From the NCBI GenBank assembly GCA_019419485.1, contig DXZV01000001.1:2103-59070 (forward strand): DNA of 56,968 nt, read 5' to 3'. Numbering within the stretch: position 1 is the first letter of the stretch; each line of letters begins with the position of its first letter. Position numbers and translations under genes: made by a program. Shown here piece by piece: positions 1 to 8,439 of this stretch. The notes beneath the pieces are model-generated. The model saw only the letters and a program-made list of their open reading frames with translations, was not told the DNA's origin and made no database searches. The DNA comes from Collinsella sp. (GTDB lineage: Bacteria > Actinomycetota > Coriobacteriia > Coriobacteriales > Coriobacteriaceae).

Positions 1-10
1 CACCCCGCCC

Positions 11-170
11 GCCACGAAACCTGCCCATCTACTACGTTTAGGCCGCCATCCTCAACCACAGCGAACAACGCAAAAAGAAAACCGCAGGTAGAAAGCCTGC
101 GGTTTTTCATAAAACGCGGTTGTGCTTGGGGGTGTCGGGCTAAACGTAGTAGATGGGCCAGTTTCGTGGC
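11..170. repeat. 160-bp element with 30-bp terminal inverted repeats
   Basis: Positions 11-40 and 141-170 are inverted copies of each other over 30 bases with two mismatches; both contain the core CATCTACTACGTTTA. Inside lies a GC-rich hairpin followed by a T run (78-108), which looks like an intrinsic terminator. No reading frame inside looks like a gene. The design (long terminal repeats, short length, no coding capacity) fits a MITE-like or structured intergenic repeat. Confidence 0.8.
78..108. terminator. Intrinsic terminator inside the first element
   Basis: The arm AAAACCGCAGG (78-88) pairs with CCTGCGGTTTT (96-106), followed by T residues on the plus strand and preceded by A residues, so it could work in both directions. 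It may terminate a gene left of the window or the ECF transporter operon, whose last gene ends at 473 reading leftwards. Confidence 0.6.
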
Positions 171-265
171 GAGCGCCGTCAACTGATTCCCTGGGGACGT
201 CTGGGGACGGAAGAAAACGGATCAATTGACTCTCTGAGGGCTGCGATGCCCGTCATTATTAGTCG

Positions 266-433
266 GCCATTCCAAAACTACGCCGGCTTACGGGGATAAA
301 TCGCGAATCCCCAACCATACGCAATTCCAAAATAGTAAAACTGCAGGTAAACGGCTTGCTCTATTTCGAAAAAAGCCGGTATGGTCTGCCTGTGCCAATC
401 TAGCCCCGTAAACCGGCATAGTTTTGAAATGGC
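266..433. repeat. 168-bp element with 30-bp terminal inverted repeats
   Basis: Positions 266-295 and 404-433 are inverted copies over 30 bases with about four mismatches; the core is CCAAAACTACGCCGG. The sequence differs from the element at 11-170 but the size and architecture are the same. No coding region is visible. It lies directly 3' of the ECF transporter S-component gene on the minus strand. Confidence 0.75.
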
Positions 434-472
434 ACTTCGGCAGTATTGATTCCCGCCCCGGCGCAACCAGCC

Positions 473-1186
473 CTAAAGCCCGTATTTCACGACGACGCGG
501 TTGATGCGGCGACACCAGGGCTTGTACAGAGCGGCCAAGAACACGCAGGTCGCGAGGCCATGCGTGATGTCGAACGGCACCGCCGTAGCAAGACGCGCTA
601 TGGCGCCCGCCCACGTGAGCGGTTGAACAAAACCGATGATGTCATACGCGTTGATCACAACGCCGTAGAGCAAGCCCGAGGCAAAGCCGTACGCCATCAG
701 CGCCGGCATGCGCACGGTTCCATCCGCACGGTCGAACGCGCCCGCATGCGCCAGCGCGCCGCCAACATAGCCAACCAGACCCCAGGCATACATCTGCCAC
801 GGCGTCCACATGCCCTGTCCAAAAAAGAAATTGCTGGTCAGCGCCGCCAGCGCGCCAACCATAAAACCATTGCGGCGACCAAGCGTCGCCCCCGCGATAA
901 TGGCGATGGCGCTCACCGGTTTAAAGTCGGGAATGGGGCCAAACAAGATGCGCCCCGCCGCGGCCAACGCCGCCAACACCAGCGTGGGCATAATCTGGCG
1001 CAGGCCCGGGCGCGACACCTCGTAACCCGCAAAGAACAGCGCAAGCACCAGCGCCACCACGACAAGCATGGCCAACGCTGCCTGCTCAACGCCCGCCAGC
1101 AACGCCGCAGTCATCACTGCCGGCACCGCCAGGAGCAGCGGGATCTCCAGTTTTGCAAGCAAGCGCGAGAAACGACAGTCCGTCAT
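473..1186 (-). CDS. ECF transporter S component (substrate-binding membrane subunit)
   Basis: This 237-residue integral membrane protein has about six hydrophobic segments and the loop pattern of S components of energy-coupling-factor importers, including the glycine/proline-rich segment FGPIPDFKPVSA and the small-residue patch SNFFFGQGMWTPWQM. It binds the substrate and docks on the T and ATPase subunits encoded immediately upstream. The start at 1186 lies 5 nt after the stop of the ATPase gene, so translation is probably coupled. S components specify the substrate but share little sequence, so I cannot name the vitamin or metal. A longer reading frame extends to 1261 but overlaps the ATPase gene and is less likely. 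Confidence 0.8.
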   Translation of the reverse strand: MTDCRFSRLLAKLEIPLLLAVPAVMTAALLAGVEQAALAMLVVVALVLALFFAGYEVSRPGLRQIMPTLVLAALAAAGRILFGPIPDFKPVSAIAIIAGATLGRRNGFMVGALAALTSNFFFGQGMWTPWQMYAWGLVGYVGGALAHAGAFDRADGTVRMPALMAYGFASGLLYGVVINAYDIIGFVQPLTWAGAIARLATAVPFDITHGLATCVFLAALYKPWCRRINRVVVKYGL

Positions 1187-1190
1187 CCCA

Positions 1191-2834
1191 TCATGCCCTA
1201 TAGAACACGTTGTCGGCAAAGAAGTCGGCCGGGGGCTCCATGCAGGCAATCTCGCCGTCAAACATCATGGCGACGTCGTCGGACACCTGCTCGGCAAAGT
1301 CTAAGTCGTGCGTGGCCATGATGACGGTACCGCCGGCATTCGCATGGTCACGCAGGGCGCGGTCGATGATGCGGCGGCTCTCCAGGTCCAAGCCCTTCGT
1401 GGGCTCGTCAAGCAGCAGCAGCTCGGGGCCAATCAGCAGCAGCTTTGCCAGCGCGAGCAGCTGGCGCTGTCCGCCCGAGAGGTCGTAGGGGTGGCGCGTC
1501 TCCAGGCCGTCCAATCCCAGTTGCGCCGCACGCTCCCGCGCCAAGTTCTCGTCATATCCGCAGGTCGAGGCCCATTCCATCAGCTCATCGCGAACCGTCT
1601 CGGCGACCAGCAGGGCCTTGGGATTCTGAGGCAGCAGCGCCGCCGAAGCCGCTCCGCGCACCATGCGGCCGCGCTGCAGCTTGGCAGTCTTGGCCAGCAC
1701 CGAGAGCATCGTCGACTTGCCGCAGCCGTTTCCGCCCACGACCGCATGCACCGCGCCGGCTGAAAACGTCACATCGAGCCCGCGCAGCACCCAACCGCCA
1801 ACGCGATCGTAGCGAAACCAGCCTTCCGACAGGGTGGTAGCCGACCCGCCGTGCATTTTTTGGAGTATTCTGCCTCCATCCGTGCGCGGGAAGGCTTCCG
1901 AGCCGTTCTCGAGCGACGTTTGCTCCACAAATTCGGACGATTTGTCCAATTCCGATCTTTTTTTCGCGCTCGATACGTCCCCGGGCGGCTCCAGAGAGCC
2001 CAAATTGTCCTCACGCCTGCTGAATACTCCGTTTTTTGCACATCGGATGGCACCCCACCCCAACATGTCATCGGAAAACAGCGATTCTCGGCGTCCCAAA
2101 GAAGCCATATCCGCCACTTCGCGCACGCGACCGCCCTCAATCCGGTACGCACACGTCGCATACTCGAGCATCGGCCGCGGTTGATGCGTAGCCACAACAA
2201 CCGTGCAGCCCAGCTCACGGTTCACGCGAAACAGCGCGTGCAGAAAATTCTTCTCGGCAACGGGATCGAGCTGAGACGTGGGCTCGTCGAGTAGCAGCAC
2301 ACGCGGACGCAGCGCCAGGACGGCGGCAAGCGACAGCAGCTGTTTGCGGCCACCCGAAAGCGTATCGGTATCGCGATGAAGCCAGTCCTCCAGACCAAAG
2401 AAATAGCTGGTCTCGGCAACACGGCGGCGCATCTCGTCGCGCGACATGCCTAAGTTTTCCAGGCCAAACGCCATCTCGTGCCACACGGTCTCGCACACAA
2501 TCTGGTTCTCGGGATCCTGAAACACGTAGCCCACGCGCTCCGCAGACGCGCGCACGTCCATGTCGGCAACGTTCTCGCCCAGCACGCGCGCATCGCCAGT
2601 GCACTCGCCCGCCGGAGCGATCTCGGGCTTGAGCAACGACAGCAGCGTCGACTTACCCGATCCGGTACCGCCAACAAGCAGCGCAAACGCACCTTGGGGA
2701 ACAGACCAGTCGAGCCCCTCGAGCACCGCAGCATCGGCCCCGGGGTAGGCAAAGCTCAGGCTCCGCACCTCAATCGCCGGCATATCCGGGTCGCACGCCG
2801 CGCCCGACGCCGGGCCACTATCCAACCGAGCCAT
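1191..2834 (-). CDS. ECF transporter ATPase, two ATP-binding domains fused
   Basis: The 547-residue protein holds two complete ABC ATPase domains. The first (about 15-245) has Walker A GGTGSGKST, signature LSGGRKQ and Walker B VLLLDEPTS. The second (about 335-545) has GGNGCGKST, LSGGQRQ and LLLLDEPTK. It powers uptake together with the T subunit (overlapping upstream gene, ATGA at 2834) and the S subunit downstream. Most ECF systems use two separate ATPases; here they are one chain, as in YkoD-type proteins. The linker between the domains (about 263-328) is encoded by an inverted-repeat insertion at 1852-2046, described separately. Family assignment is secure; the substrate is unknown. Confidence 0.92.
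   Translation of the reverse strand: MARLDSGPASGAACDPDMPAIEVRSLSFAYPGADAAVLEGLDWSVPQGAFALLVGGTGSGKSTLLSLLKPEIAPAGECTGDARVLGENVADMDVRASAERVGYVFQDPENQIVCETVWHEMAFGLENLGMSRDEMRRRVAETSYFFGLEDWLHRDTDTLSGGRKQLLSLAAVLALRPRVLLLDEPTSQLDPVAEKNFLHALFRVNRELGCTVVVATHQPRPMLEYATCAYRIEGGRVREVADMASLGRRESLFSDDMLGWGAIRCAKNGVFSRREDNLGSLEPPGDVSSAKKRSELDKSSEFVEQTSLENGSEAFPRTDGGRILQKMHGGSATTLSEGWFRYDRVGGWVLRGLDVTFSAGAVHAVVGGNGCGKSTMLSVLAKTAKLQRGRMVRGAASAALLPQNPKALLVAETVRDELMEWASTCGYDENLARERAAQLGLDGLETRHPYDLSGGQRQLLALAKLLLIGPELLLLDEPTKGLDLESRRIIDRALRDHANAGGTVIMATHDLDFAEQVSDDVAMMFDGEIACMEPPADFFADNVFYRA
1852..2046. repeat. In-frame inverted-repeat insertion inside the ECF ATPase gene
   Basis: Near the two ends, GGAGTATTC (1862-1870) and its inverted copy GAATACTCC (2022-2030) are embedded in longer imperfect arms that also share TGCA and a run of six A or T. 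The stretch is less GC-rich than its surroundings and falls exactly in the linker between the two ATPase domains. It is about 195 bp, a multiple of three, and is read through without a stop, adding roughly 65 hydrophilic residues. Confidence 0.7.
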
Positions 2835-3712
2835 CAGCCGAACCTCTTCTCATCGATCGCATGCAGCACGCAGGGCAGCACCATCCAGGCAGCGTACAAG
2901 ACATAGCCCAGCCACGGCGCGGGCACCGAAAGCTGCGGGTAAAACGAATACTGCGTTGTCGCGGTCCATGCCACCGCCACCGCGGCGACACCAAACACTG
3001 CAAGTCCAACCAGCGCGGCAACGTCGCCGCGCCTCAGCCGATACCGCGCATACGTCGTACGGCGCGGCGCAGCACCCCACCCGCGCGAACGCATGGCGTC
3101 GGCGCGCTCAAGCGAATCTTCCATGCCCCAGCCCATCAGCACACTCGAGGCCCGCAAGCGCGAGCGCACGGGGTCGGCCGGAGCGCGCCCCGGAACGTCG
3201 ATCGCATCCTGTACCGCCAGCACCGTGCGGCCGCGGCGCAAAAACTGCGGGATAAGCCGCATGCACATCGAGATCATGAGCGCGAGCACCGGCGCGGCGT
3301 TGCCCAGCAGCGCGAGCACCTTGTCGTATTCGAGCATCGACGCCGCAGCCTCAAACCACAGCACGCTCGCCACAAACAGCCCGCCCATACACAGGCCGTA
3401 TACCATGCTCTCCAGATACACCGCGCGCATGCCGATGCGGAACACCTCCGTCGAGCCCGAGGCGCTAAACAGCGGATTCACCAGCGCGATAATCAAAATC
3501 ACCGGCAGCTGCCAGCGAAGCGCGTTCAGCGTGCGAGCGGCCCCGCGGGTCGCAAAGCCGTATGCCAGCCCGCCTGCGAGCGACAGCGCGATCAGCACCG
3601 GTTGCATCGAGAACATGGTGAGCCCCAGCGTTAGCGCCATGTAGAGCGTAGGCACCGCCGGGTGCGACATCGAAAATGCCGCGACGGGCTCGATGTCCGA
3701 CCTCTCTCGCAT
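2834..3712 (-). CDS. ECF transporter T component (EcfT/CbiQ family)
   Basis: The 292-residue membrane protein has several hydrophobic segments and the cytoplasmic coupling helices of EcfT. The typical Ala-Arg-Gly-type motifs appear as SRLRASSVLMGWGMEDSLE and RADAMRSRGWG, where the short A-R-G-like signatures contact the ATPase grooves. It transmits ATP hydrolysis to the S component. It is the first gene of the three-gene operon T-A-S and overlaps the ATPase gene by one base. I placed the start at the ATG at 3712; a GTG nine bases upstream with a GAGAGG behind it is possible. The operon diverges from glmU across 3713-3915. Confidence 0.88.
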   Translation of the reverse strand: MRERSDIEPVAAFSMSHPAVPTLYMALTLGLTMFSMQPVLIALSLAGGLAYGFATRGAARTLNALRWQLPVILIIALVNPLFSASGSTEVFRIGMRAVYLESMVYGLCMGGLFVASVLWFEAAASMLEYDKVLALLGNAAPVLALMISMCMRLIPQFLRRGRTVLAVQDAIDVPGRAPADPVRSRLRASSVLMGWGMEDSLERADAMRSRGWGAAPRRTTYARYRLRRGDVAALVGLAVFGVAAVAVAWTATTQYSFYPQLSVPAPWLGYVLYAAWMVLPCVLHAIDEKRFG

Positions 3713-3915
3713 ATTGTCCACGGGCACCCGCCCTCTCACCCAAATACCAATGCCGCAGTGCCGCAAACACCGCACAAGCAGCGCAACCGCCGCGCCGGAA
3801 CCACAAACCCAGCCGCCGCGGCCCAAACGTTACGCGCTCATCATATGCCTGCGGTATCATATTGCGCCGTGTATCGTTTCCAAACACACGTCTCTATAAC
3901 GTAACAGGAGATCAC

Positions 3916-5328
3916 ATGGACGCAACCGCAATTATCCTCGCTGCCGGCGAGGGCACCCGCATGAAGTCGAACCACTGCAAGGTTTCGCACAAGATCCTGG
4001 GTAAGCCCATGGTCCAGTGGATCGTCGACGCCACCATCAAGGCCGGCTGCAGCCGCGTCGTGGTCGTCATCGGCAGCCACGCCGACGAGATGCGCGCCCT
4101 TATCGACGGCGCCTACGCCAGCAGCGCCACCAAGGTCGAGTGCGTCGAGCAGACCGAGCGCCTGGGCACCGGTCACGCCGTGAAGGTCGCGCTCGAGACC
4201 TGCGGCATCGCCGAGGGTCCGGTCGTCGTGCTCAACGGTGACCTGCCGCTCATCACTGCCGACACCGTCGCCAAGTTCGCGCAGACCGTCGCTACCGGCG
4301 AGCTCACCTGCACCGTCATGACCATGACCCCGCCCGATCCCTTTGGCTACGGCCGCATCAAGCTGGGCGCCGACGGTCAGATCGAGCGCATCATCGAGCA
4401 GAAGGACTGCACGCCCGAGCAGGCCGCCACGCTGCTCGAGTGCAACGCCGGCTGCTACGCCTTCGACGGCGCACAGCTCGCCGCCCACATCAACGAGATC
4501 GGCAACGACAACGCGCAGTCCGAGTACTACCTGCCCGACATGCTCGAAATCCTCAAGGGTCACGGCCAGGCAGTCTCTATCTTCCACTGCGACGACTACC
4601 GCGACGGCCTGGGCGTCAACAGCCGTATCCAGCTCGCGCAGCTTACCGCCATCGCGCGCGACCGCATCAACGAGCACTGGATGGCAGAGGGCGTCACGTT
4701 CATCGACCCCACGCAGGCTTGGATCGGCCCCGACGCCACCATCGGCCGCGACACCGTCGTGTGGCCGCAGACGCACCTGATCGGCCACGTCACCGTGGGC
4801 GAGGAGTGCCAGCTCGGCCCCAACAGCCGTCTCACCGACACCACCGTCGGCAGCGGCTGCACCATCGATGAGACCATCGCCATCGAGGCCGTCATCGAGA
4901 ACGGCGTCGACTGCGGCCCGCGCGCCTACCTGCGCCCGGGCACCCACATGCTCGACGGATCCAAGGCCGGCACGCACGTGGAGATCAAGAAGTCCACGAT
5001 CGGCGAGGGCTCCAAGGTGCCGCACCTGTCCTACATCGGCGACACCACCATGGGCTCCGGCGTCAACGTGGGCGCGGGCTCCATCACCTGCAACTACGAC
5101 GGCGTCCACAAGCACAAGACCGTCATCGGCAAGGATGCCTTCATCGGTTCCGACACCATGATGGTCGCACCCGCTCAGATCGGCGACGGCGCACTCGTTG
5201 CCGCCGGCTCCGTCATCACCGAGCCGGTCCCGGCAGACGCGCTCGGCCTGGGTCGTGCCCGTCAGGTAAATATTGAGGGCTGGGCCGCCGATTACCGCCG
5301 CCGCCTGCACGAGGGCGACGAGGTATAA
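3916..5328 (+). CDS. glmU: Bifunctional N-acetylglucosamine-1-P uridyltransferase / glucosamine-1-P acetyltransferase
   Basis: GlmU acetylates glucosamine-1-phosphate and then transfers UMP to give UDP-GlcNAc, the precursor of peptidoglycan. The 470-residue length is normal. The N-terminal nucleotidyltransferase domain starts with the signature LAAGEGTRM and has LNGDLPLI. The C-terminal half is a left-handed beta-helix with hexapeptide repeats and the acetyltransferase motifs around YLRPGTH, KKSTIGEGSKVPHLSYIGD and GAGSITCNYDG. The start at 3916 has AGGAG six bases upstream; a longer frame begins at 3676 but would overlap the divergent operon. It is followed by a terminator and then prs, a frequent pairing in Gram-positive bacteria. 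Confidence 0.97.
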   Translation: MDATAIILAAGEGTRMKSNHCKVSHKILGKPMVQWIVDATIKAGCSRVVVVIGSHADEMRALIDGAYASSATKVECVEQTERLGTGHAVKVALETCGIAEGPVVVLNGDLPLITADTVAKFAQTVATGELTCTVMTMTPPDPFGYGRIKLGADGQIERIIEQKDCTPEQAATLLECNAGCYAFDGAQLAAHINEIGNDNAQSEYYLPDMLEILKGHGQAVSIFHCDDYRDGLGVNSRIQLAQLTAIARDRINEHWMAEGVTFIDPTQAWIGPDATIGRDTVVWPQTHLIGHVTVGEECQLGPNSRLTDTTVGSGCTIDETIAIEAVIENGVDCGPRAYLRPGTHMLDGSKAGTHVEIKKSTIGEGSKVPHLSYIGDTTMGSGVNVGAGSITCNYDGVHKHKTVIGKDAFIGSDTMMVAPAQIGDGALVAAGSVITEPVPADALGLGRARQVNIEGWAADYRRRLHEGDEV

Positions 5329-5345
5329 CGTTTTACCAAGCATCT

Positions 5346-5379
5346 AAGGAGCTGTTCCCATGGGGGCGGCTCCTTTTTC
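5346..5379 (+). terminator. Terminator after glmU
   Basis: AAGGAGC (5346-5352) pairs with GCTCCTT (5369-5375), and the loop contains a small extra CCCATGGG hairpin. A T run follows. It separates glmU from prs, which then needs its own promoter; TACAAT at 5470-5475 is a possible -10 box. Confidence 0.75.
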
Positions 5380-5521
5380 TATCGTGACCTGCGCAACCGG
5401 ATGAGTGGTCGGTTCGTGTCCGTTGGCGGTAAAGACGTTATCAGGACCCGATAAACCCCGCCGCGCGGTTACAATGCAACAAGGCATCTATATGGCATTC
5501 GATGTATAAAGGAGAAGGGTA

Positions 5522-6508
5522 ATGCCGATTAATGATCCCGAGAAGTCGGAGAATATGCGCAAGTCCATCCGCGTGTATTCCGGTTCCTCCAACCGTCCCC
5601 TCGCTCAGAAGATTGCTGAGTACCTTGGGGTCGAGCTTTCGGGCCTTACGCTAAAGCAGTTCGCCAATGGTGAGATTTACGCCCGCTACGACGAGACCGT
5701 CCGCGGCGCCGACGTCTTCCTGATTCAGTCCGTGGCCGGCGGCAACGTCAACGACATGCTCATGGAGCTGCTCATCGCCACCGACGCTGCCAAGCGCGCA
5801 TCCGCCCGCTCCATCACCGCCGTTATCACCCACTACGGCTATGCCCGCCAGGACCGCAAGGCCGGCCCGCGCGAGCCCATCACCGCCCGCCTCGTCGCCA
5901 ACCTGCTCGAGCGCGCCGGCGTCAACCGCATCATCACCCTCGACCTGCACCAGGGCCAGATCCAGGGCTTCTTCGATATCCCGGTTAACCACCTGTCCGC
6001 ACTGCCGCTGTTTGGCCAGTACTACAACGACATGCACTTCGACACCGACAACCTGGTTGTCGTCTCCCCCGACGTGGGTCGCGCCAAGGCCGCCAAGAAG
6101 CTGTCCGACATGCTCGGCTGCGACCTGGCCATCGCCCACAAGGGCCGTCCGCGCCACAACGCCGCCGAGGTCATGGGCATCATCGGTGACATCAAGGGCA
6201 AGACCTGCATCATCAACGACGACATGATCGACACCGCTGGCACCCTGTGCGCCAACGTCAAGGAGCTCAAGGCTATGGGCGCCGGCGACATCTACGTCTG
6301 CGCCACCCACGGCATCTTCTCCGGTCCGGCCATCGAGCGCCTGAACGATGCCCCCATCGTCGAGTGCGTCGTCACCGACGCCATCCCCGTCGAGGTCGGC
6401 GGCAAGATCAAGACCATCTCGGTCGCCGAGGAGTTCGCTCAGGCCATCTCCGCCGTTTACCACGAGGAGCCCGTCTCCACGCTCGTCGGCGGCGACTTCG
6501 CGCTGTAG
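5522..6508 (+). CDS. prs: Ribose-phosphate pyrophosphokinase (PRPP synthase)
   Basis: The enzyme makes phosphoribosyl pyrophosphate from ribose-5-phosphate and ATP, feeding the purine genes and carAB products elsewhere in this window. The 328-residue protein has the class I features: N-terminal SGSSNRPLAQKIAEYLG, the ATP-binding loop around HYGYARQDRKAGPREPIT, the catalytic region VSPDVGRAKAAKK, and the PRPP-binding loop DDMIDTAGTL. The start at 5522 follows AAGGAGAAGGG. A second ATG (MRKSIRV, residue 12) matches the usual N-terminus, so a short extension is present or the internal start is used. A strong terminator follows at 6543. Confidence 0.97.
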   Translation: MPINDPEKSENMRKSIRVYSGSSNRPLAQKIAEYLGVELSGLTLKQFANGEIYARYDETVRGADVFLIQSVAGGNVNDMLMELLIATDAAKRASARSITAVITHYGYARQDRKAGPREPITARLVANLLERAGVNRIITLDLHQGQIQGFFDIPVNHLSALPLFGQYYNDMHFDTDNLVVVSPDVGRAKAAKKLSDMLGCDLAIAHKGRPRHNAAEVMGIIGDIKGKTCIINDDMIDTAGTLCANVKELKAMGAGDIYVCATHGIFSGPAIERLNDAPIVECVVTDAIPVEVGGKIKTISVAEEFAQAISAVYHEEPVSTLVGGDFAL

Positions 6509-6542
6509 TCCAACGCGTATCGCATCATCTTTGATGTTTTTA

Positions 6543-6573
6543 AAGGGTCGGAAGCTCGCTTCCGACCCTTTTT
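6543..6573 (+). terminator. Terminator after prs
   Basis: AAGGGTCGGAAG (6543-6554) pairs with CTTCCGACCCTT (6559-6570), followed by TTT. This is a clean rho-independent terminator. Confidence 0.88.
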
Positions 6574-6593
6574 CTATTCCTCGCCAATCCGCC

Positions 6594-6798
6594 CTGGACA
6601 GTTAGTTCAGATACGTATTTTCTAAAGCTCCAAAGGTCCGTTCGGAGCCTTCTGAGCTCCCCGGCGGATGCCATGCCGCCCGAAGCTCATCGTTTTCGAG
6701 TACAACCGCCGCATATATTATCTTCAAATCGCCCTCGAAGGCCCTTAGAAACACCTCGAACGCCCGCCGCCTTATACGTATCTGAACTAACTGTCCAG
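6594..6798. repeat. 205-bp element with perfect 25-bp terminal inverted repeats (copy 1)
   Basis: Positions 6594-6618 and 6774-6798 are perfect inverted copies over 25 bases, including GACAGTTAGTTCAGATACGT. The interior carries no convincing gene; a 67-codon open frame spans it on the minus strand but is an accident of the palindrome ends. A related element with nearly the same ends lies at 8121-8326, on the other side of the 6961 gene. It occupies most of the 450-base gap between prs and that gene. Confidence 0.85.
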
Positions 6799-6960
6799 TA
6801 GCCATCGTAAACCTTCTCGGCAGAGCTCAATTTCCTGCAATCCCCTCAACCGATTCCACCGATTTCCTAACACCCGGCCGTTCATGGCGCCCAGCACCCC
6901 GCTGAGCGAAAAGAACGGTATGGCGGTCGCATTCTGCCGCCAACTTAGTACGTTATAGCT

Positions 6961-8088
6961 ATGACGACCGTGATTTCACATTTCTCCGCCCTCCGCGCAA
7001 TTCGTCGCGCACGACGGGCGTACTCTGCCCTACCCTGGAGCTCCATTGATAGTGAACAGCAAGCACAGGCCTTGGCTAGCTGCATTCCCAATAATGACGC
7101 GATAGACTTTGGCGCACTTTCGATACTCGACGCCTGGAATGAAGATGATTCCGAGCTGCTCGATCTTCTCGTTTCAAACGAAGGCAACCGACGCCCCGAC
7201 AAGCGACTTCTTCAGCATATTCTCTCCGCTCCGCTTCCTGAAGGTGCAATTATGCACGTCGAGGCCGACATCTACGCAACGTCTCCTGCCATGACAGCCA
7301 TGCTTTGTTCTAAAAATGAATCAGTCGCCAAAACCTTGATGCTTCTCATGGAACTGGTCGGAACTTACTCCCTTCCTCCCGGGGCAACATACCCCATTGC
7401 CCATGACGACATCTGGCCCAAGGGCGATGGCTACGAAGCGACGGGCGATCTTGATTGCCTGGGCAACCAGTCAGCGGCCGAACAACAGAACGAAACCCGC
7501 TATGAACAGGCGCACTACAAATGCGAGCCCGCCACGACCATCGAAGAGCTCGAGGCGGTCGCACGGTTCGCCAAAAGTAGCTCATACGCCTCGTTTCGCA
7601 CGGCAGTCAAACTCGCCCGGGCTGGATCCGCATCCCCAGCCGAATCCCTAATGTTTGCCGTTCTCGGAGCGCCCATGCGCTTTGGCGGATTCGGATGTTG
7701 CAGCCTGCCCATGGGAGGCCTGCTACTCAACCATCGAATCGACTTCGATACTCTTGCGGCCAACATGTCCTCGGGCATCCCCTATGCCATCTGCGACCTA
7801 TATTGCCCGGCAGCCGGAGTCGACAACGAATACAACGGAATTGGGCATGAGCTTCAAAACGCTCGCATCCACGATGGCAATCGAAATAATGGCCTCAAGG
7901 CCATGGGCATCCACGTCCTGGTTATCAATCGCGACCAAATGAAAGACCTTGTTGCACTCGAAGCCTTCGCCCAAACGATGCATCGACTCGCAGGAGTCCG
8001 ATTCCGGTACCGTATCAAGGGCTATCGCAAGCGTCAGGCCGCTTGGCTCAACGCTCTGCGGGCCGGAACCGGCCTCGCGCCGGTCTAA
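6961..8088 (+). CDS. Unrecognised protein with a Vsr/DUF559-like nuclease-type C-terminus
   Basis: I do not recognise this 375-residue protein as a named family. Its C-terminal part (about 275-330) follows the pattern of small PD-(D/E)XK-type proteins of the Vsr/DUF559 kind: CDLYCP, then VDNEYNGIGHE, then D-x-x-R (DGNRNN), then GIHVLVINRDQM. An Asn replaces the usual Asp of E-Y-D-G. The N-terminus is rich in Arg (RAIRRARRAYSALPW). No signal peptide or membrane segment is visible. There is no good ribosome-binding site at 6961; TTATAG lies only a few bases before the ATG, so the message may be leaderless or the start wrong. The gene stands alone, bracketed by two similar inverted-repeat elements, and its base composition is less GC-rich than its neighbours, which hints at transfer. 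Confidence 0.6.
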   Translation: MTTVISHFSALRAIRRARRAYSALPWSSIDSEQQAQALASCIPNNDAIDFGALSILDAWNEDDSELLDLLVSNEGNRRPDKRLLQHILSAPLPEGAIMHVEADIYATSPAMTAMLCSKNESVAKTLMLLMELVGTYSLPPGATYPIAHDDIWPKGDGYEATGDLDCLGNQSAAEQQNETRYEQAHYKCEPATTIEELEAVARFAKSSSYASFRTAVKLARAGSASPAESLMFAVLGAPMRFGGFGCCSLPMGGLLLNHRIDFDTLAANMSSGIPYAICDLYCPAAGVDNEYNGIGHELQNARIHDGNRNNGLKAMGIHVLVINRDQMKDLVALEAFAQTMHRLAGVRFRYRIKGYRKRQAAWLNALRAGTGLAPV

Positions 8089-8120
8089 ACGGCGAATCAC
8101 CCGTGCGCCGTCGAGCAGGG

Positions 8121-8326
8121 CTGGGCAGTTAGTTCAAATACGTATAAATGGACGCATTGAATTAGACTGTTTTGCAGCTATCTCTATACCATTCGCCCTA
8201 TTTGAAGGCAGGGTAGACTTCAAAACAGCGCCATATGGACTAACTAAAGCTCCAAAACAACGTATCGGCATTGAATTGAGTAATTCGAGTCCTCAGAACT
8301 TATACGTATCTGAACTAACTGTCCAC
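8121..8326. repeat. 206-bp element with 27-bp terminal inverted repeats (copy 2)
   Basis: Positions 8121-8147 and 8300-8326 are inverted copies over 27 bases with three mismatches and share the core CAGTTAGTTCA with copy 1 at 6594-6798. The interior is AT-rich and only patchily similar to copy 1; both contain CTAAAGCTCCAAA but at different distances from the ends. It fills the gap between the 6961 gene and pth. Confidence 0.82.
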
Positions 8327-8439
8327 CTCGGATTTCGACGTCCGTCCAAACGCCCCCAAACGCCCTCAATTACCCTCCATTTGACAGCGGCAACAGGGTC
8401 GCTCACCATAGCAGGCGACAAATCAACGAAAGGATGAAC

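Noticed and set aside
446..1321. A 291-codon open frame on the plus strand over the ECF S gene
   Set aside because: It is extremely rich in Arg, His and Gln, the usual antisense shadow of a GC-rich gene, and lies opposite a clear membrane protein.
6602..6805. A 67-codon open frame on the minus strand across the 6594-6798 element
   Set aside because: Its ends are the terminal repeats themselves, there is no ribosome site, and the matching frame in the second copy does not give a similar protein beyond the repeat-encoded residues.
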